Shown piece after piece: positions 32,982 through 35,789 of a DNA stretch of 35,789 bases. The stretch's first letter is position 1, and the number at the start of each line of letters is the position of its first letter. The notes under the pieces are model-generated. The model ran no database searches. It had not been told where the DNA came from and saw only the letters and a program-made list of their open reading frames with translations. This DNA is from DAIUCA01 sp964613675 (GTDB lineage Bacteria; Pseudomonadota; Gammaproteobacteria; Competibacterales; Competibacteraceae): contig CAZTIH010000009.1 of assembly GCA_964613675.1 (NCBI GenBank), forward strand, positions 1 through 35,789, given 5' to 3'. Position numbers and translations under genes: made by a program.

Positions 32982-33659
32982 TTATGGGTGAAATTCGCGA
33001 AATGCTTGCATACATTCAGCACTAATAATGAATAAGCGTCGCTCGCTCAATGCAAGTTGGCCGTTGCGCTGAAATTCCCTAAGCGCACGAGAAACCATCT
33101 CTCTCGATGCCCCCACCATATTTGCAATATCCTGCTGAGTCAGGCGCGTGTCGATGTAGCCCCGACCATCCTCGGCAAGACGCGCTTGAGACGACAAAAT
33201 GCGCAAAATCCGTTCGGGCACCTCAAATAGCGACAGCACGCGCACCCGACTCGACAAAGCCCGTACGCGCTGGGCCAACTGCCGCACCAAACTGAGGGCG
33301 AGTTTGGCGTGGTCAGCCAAACACTGCTCAAAGGCTTCAGCGGTAATCTGAATCACCTCCGTCGTCTCCAAAGTAATCACCGATGCAGAACGAGGCGTTT
33401 TCGCTTCGAGTAGCGCCATCTCACCCACCACAGCCCCCGGACCTTGAACATCTAAGATGACTTCACGGCCAACTTTATCGCTGACATAAATCTTTATTTG
33501 CCCGGTTTCAACTATGTACATCGCCGTCGCAATGTCCCCTTCGGCCATCAAAAGCGTACCGCGCCGATAATTTTTGGGAACGCCATAACTTTTTAGGATA
33601 GGTAAAATCTCGTTTTGTAAAACCGTCAAATGTGAAAAATCGGAATCAGTTGGCGACAT
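32982..33659 (-). CDS. Crp/Fnr-family transcriptional regulator
   Basis: A 225-residue regulator: cyclic-nucleotide-binding fold (about 15-130) with the phosphate-cassette-like VVGEMALLEAKTPRSASV, a dimerisation helix, and a Crp-type helix-turn-helix (about 170-193) containing LTQQDIANMVGASREMVSRAL. The PRSASV wording keeps the Arg-Ser pair of cAMP binders, so nucleotide binding is possible; there is no N-terminal cysteine cluster, so it is not an FNR oxygen sensor. No Shine-Dalgarno is seen before the ATG. Its targets cannot be told; the antiporter directly downstream is the nearest candidate. Confidence 0.92.
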   Translation of the reverse strand: MSPTDSDFSHLTVLQNEILPILKSYGVPKNYRRGTLLMAEGDIATAMYIVETGQIKIYVSDKVGREVILDVQGPGAVVGEMALLEAKTPRSASVITLETTEVIQITAEAFEQCLADHAKLALSLVRQLAQRVRALSSRVRVLSLFEVPERILRILSSQARLAEDGRGYIDTRLTQQDIANMVGASREMVSRALREFQRNGQLALSERRLFIISAECMQAFREFHP

Positions 33660-34025
33660 AAATGGCAGCTCAGCAAGGGATTTAGCGTATCAATATCATT
33701 GAGGATCAATCAGACGAGTCGCTCTACATCGACCCCCTAATTCGTCAATTTTCCCTTAAACAAAAACCTTTTGCGGTCGATAGGCAAAACTATCGCTGTC
33801 TATTTGCCCTATTTTGCGCGGCGCCCTAGAGCAGATCAGTAATTTTCCTGAGCGGGATCTCGTTAACTTCTGCATCCCCTGTTACAAAACCCTCGAAATT
33901 CAAGTCATTGCGTGAAGAAATGTAACGAATGTGACTTACTTTTGCACTGTCTCTAAGACCGACTTGTTTTACAACGCCGCTTCGGGTTTGAATCGCGAAA
34001 CACGGTTTTGTGAGAGTGCGATGAA
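33660..34025. other. 366-base intergenic region between Crp/Fnr gene and histidine kinase
   Basis: Control region for two divergent genes. It contains an imperfect inverted repeat, ATAGGCAAA (33780-33788) with TTTGCCCTAT (33803-33812), and ATTGA-GGA-TCAAT (33698-33710), which is too compact for a CRP or FNR site. I find no credible gene. The kinase frame is closed by TGA at 34011, so no sensor domain is encoded in frame here. Confidence 0.5.
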
Positions 34026-34865
34026 GTGTCTGAAGAACCAAGCGAATTAGAAGCAGCACGGGCCGATCTCGAACTGCGGCAACGACAGAAAATGGAGTCC
34101 GTGGGGCAACTTGCGGCGGGCCTTGCCCATGAAATCAATACGCCAAGCCAATTTATCCTCGACAATCTCAACTTTTTACAGGACATCTGGCGCGATTTGA
34201 TGGGATTATTTGACGGGACGGTTAAACCTGAAAACATCGACATAGCTTACCTACGCGAGGAAGTCCCAGCCGCAATCAGTCAATCCATTGAAGGCATTGA
34301 ACGAATTTCTAAGATTGCAAAAGCGATGCGCAATTTTAGTCATCCAGGCGGTAAGCGAGAATGGATCAACATCAATCAAGCCATTGAAAGTACAGCAATT
34401 ATTTCCCGAAACGAGTGGAAATATTTTGCGGAATTATATGTCGATCTCGATCCCCAAATTCCCGATTTATTTATTCATGCGGCGGAATTTAAGCACGTAT
34501 TGCTCAACCTCGTGATTAACGCTGCACACGCCATCGAAGCCCGTGGCCATCACGAAGGGGACGAACGTATCGACATCAAAACGCGTTTAGTCGAGGACAA
34601 TTGGGTCGAGATTATGGTGAGCGACACAGGCGTTGGCATCCCCGATAACATCCGCGAACGCATCTTCGATCCCTTCTTTACGACCAAACCCATAGGTAAA
34701 GGAACCGGCCAGGGCTTAACAATTGCCTATAACGTGGTGCAACAGCACGGTGGTAGCCTCAGTTTTGTCAGTGAAGTCAATCAAGGCACGACATTCACAA
34801 TCCGCTTACCTGCTACTCACCTGGAGAGCACCGATGAACACCACAACGCGAATCCTATTTGTTGA
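34026..34865 (+). CDS. Soluble histidine kinase without sensor domain
   Basis: A 279-residue kinase starting at GTG (GAGAG upstream; a TGA 15 bases before excludes a longer frame). After a short coiled start (SEEPSELEAARADLELRQRQ) comes the DHp helix with GLAHEINTPSQF (His35), then N-box HVLLNLVINAAHAIE, SDTGVGIP, FFTTKPIGKGTGQGL and the C-terminal HGG block. The HEINTP wording and the GTGQGL lid are typical of kinases paired with receiver-domain chains. It has no membrane helix and no PAS, GAF or receiver domain, so its input must come from a partner. Its end overlaps the next receiver gene by 32 bases. Confidence 0.9.
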   Translation: MSEEPSELEAARADLELRQRQKMESVGQLAAGLAHEINTPSQFILDNLNFLQDIWRDLMGLFDGTVKPENIDIAYLREEVPAAISQSIEGIERISKIAKAMRNFSHPGGKREWININQAIESTAIISRNEWKYFAELYVDLDPQIPDLFIHAAEFKHVLLNLVINAAHAIEARGHHEGDERIDIKTRLVEDNWVEIMVSDTGVGIPDNIRERIFDPFFTTKPIGKGTGQGLTIAYNVVQQHGGSLSFVSEVNQGTTFTIRLPATHLESTDEHHNANPIC

Positions 34866-35388
34866 CGACGAGCCGCGGGTGCTCCAAGCCCTAGAGCGTC
34901 ACTTACGTCGTTTACGTCCCCAGTGGCGCATGATTTTCGTCACCAGCGCGAAAGCAGCATTGAACGCATTGAACTATCAAGACATTGATGTCGTGGTGTC
35001 TGACTTACAGATGCCCGACATGAATGGTGCTCAATTGCTCGAAGCGGTCGGCCAACAGTTTCCCGAAGTTAAGCGCGTATTGCTGTCTGGCGATGATGAC
35101 AATAACCGTCGTCGTGAAGCCGAAGCCTTTGCGCAAGTGAGTCTTCATAAGCCTTGCTTGGGCCAAGCCTTAGTGACCGAACTTGAGAAATTATTTCCCA
35201 CTTCTGAGCCTGTTTGCGCGAACTGCAACGCGGCTCAGCGTGCCACGGGCACAGATTCCCACAACACGCTTCCATTAAATAGCAATTGTGCCGCTTGCTT
35301 AGGACAGTCGATCGTGAATAATTTAGAGGCTGTGCTCGACCATTCGGCGGCTGTTTGGCGGCAAATGCGAGCGAATCAAGTGGCTTAA
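34834..35388 (+). CDS. Receiver-domain protein with C-terminal CxxC...CxxC tail
   Basis: A 184-residue protein: receiver domain (7-120) with VDDEP, phospho-acceptor D57 in VVSDLQMPDMNG, S85 and K106 in LHKPC. The tail (125-184) carries C128xxC131 and C152xxC155, 20 residues between pairs, a spacing suitable for zinc; no CxxCH, so not heme. ATG 34834 is chosen because GGAGAG precedes it by 5 bases and the receiver begins directly after; the frame extends back to 34723 inside the kinase gene. It overlaps the kinase gene by 32 bases, so the two are translationally linked and probably a phosphorelay pair. Confidence 0.85.
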   Translation: MNTTTRILFVDDEPRVLQALERHLRRLRPQWRMIFVTSAKAALNALNYQDIDVVVSDLQMPDMNGAQLLEAVGQQFPEVKRVLLSGDDDNNRRREAEAFAQVSLHKPCLGQALVTELEKLFPTSEPVCANCNAAQRATGTDSHNTLPLNSNCAACLGQSIVNNLEAVLDHSAAVWRQMRANQVA

Positions 35389-35409
35389 CTAAAATATGGA
35401 GTACACGCA

Positions 35410-35789
35410 TTGAATCGACGGGTATTAGTAGTTGACGACGATCCCCATGTATTCAGTGCCCTCGGTCGCTTATTACATCAGCGATCTTTTGTTCTTGTGG
35501 GCGCTCGTAGTGCGGCTGAAGCTTTACAAACCCTGGACCGAGCCACTACCTCCTTTGCCGTCGTCCTTGTTGACCAGCACATGCCCGGGTTAGACGGCAT
35601 CAGTTTGCTCGTGGAGATTAAACGTCGTAGTCCGGACAGTGCTCGCCTTATGCTCACGGGGAAAGGAGACTTGGCGACGGCGATGGAAGCTGTTAATTCA
35701 GGAAATGTTTTTCGCTTTTTGACGAAACCCTGTCCACCTCAGATGCTGATTTCGGCGCTTGAAGCTGGGGTTGAGCATTACCGACTGGT
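35410..35789 (+). CDS. Response regulator, N-terminal receiver (cut by window end)
   Basis: Starts at TTG with TGGAG eight bases upstream, 21 bases after the previous gene. The visible 126 residues are a full receiver: VVDDDP, phospho-acceptor D55 in VLVDQHMPGLDG, MLTGKGD and K106 in FLTKPCPP, followed by ALEAGVEHYRL. That ending is common in regulators continuing into an HD-GYP or related HD domain, but the output lies outside the window. Third member of the kinase-receiver cluster. Confidence 0.85.
   Translation, partial: MNRRVLVVDDDPHVFSALGRLLHQRSFVLVGARSAAEALQTLDRATTSFAVVLVDQHMPGLDGISLLVEIKRRSPDSARLMLTGKGDLATAMEAVNSGNVFRFLTKPCPPQMLISALEAGVEHYRL

Noticed and set aside
33698..33710. FNR/CRP-like site before the Crp/Fnr gene
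   Set aside because: The half-sites are only three bases apart, unlike FNR or CRP boxes.
33826..34059. 77-aa minus-strand ORF overlapping the kinase start
   Set aside because: It overlaps the start of the sensorless kinase gene on the opposite strand and has no recognisable domain.

Overview
The window is a contiguous bacterial chromosome segment, almost fully coding, with one 10-N scaffold gap at 21549-21558. RimO, MnmG, an AceE-type homodimeric E1 with AceF and Lpd, a CbrA-like transporter-kinase, an OpgH-like glucosyltransferase and a Fur-like box before bfd together point to a gammaproteobacterium of intermediate GC. I cannot place it at genus level from sequence alone. I see no transposase, integrase, CRISPR array, rRNA or phage gene.

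Layout. At 29-1441 (-) is a short OpgH-like glycosyltransferase, set apart by an intrinsic terminator (1469-1496). From 9177 down to 1514 (-) runs a probable operon: mnmG, a DUF6489-like protein, a stand-alone receiver, a membrane PAS/pseudo-kinase protein fused to a DnaQ-type exonuclease, a 55-aa membrane peptide and an SSS-transporter/histidine-kinase hybrid. The last five are tightly spaced and look like one signalling unit. The + strand then carries an unrecognised 557-aa protein (9286-10959) and bfd behind a Fur-like box. After a convergent periplasmic binding protein come a SWIM zinc-finger protein (12121-13983) and a small unknown gene. Next are rimO (-) and trpS (+), which are divergent. 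A KfrA-like coiled-coil DNA-binding protein and a coupled unknown protein with a cysteine cluster follow (17098-19247, -).

At 19343-19993 (-) lies a small gene that I read as a ferredoxin-dependent bilin reductase, beside tRNA-Arg(UCU). After it come a PhoX-family phosphatase with its own terminator (20159-22288, -), three small coiled-coil genes of unknown function, two of them apparently paralogous (22562-23916, -), and a MOSC protein. The pyruvate dehydrogenase operon aceE-aceF-lpd (31024 down to 24940, -) encodes an E3 subunit with two lipoyl domains. Then come a CPA2-type cation/proton antiporter and a Crp/Fnr regulator. The window ends in a + strand phosphorelay cluster: a soluble histidine kinase, a receiver with a CxxC...CxxC tail, and a third receiver cut off by the window edge.

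The best candidates for something undescribed are the exonuclease/pseudo-kinase fusion inside the CbrA-like operon, the bilin reductase with altered catalytic positions and no bilin-using partner in view, the three-gene coiled-coil cluster, and the KfrA/cysteine-cluster pair. An over-represented heptamer TTCAGAA also deserves a genome-wide count.
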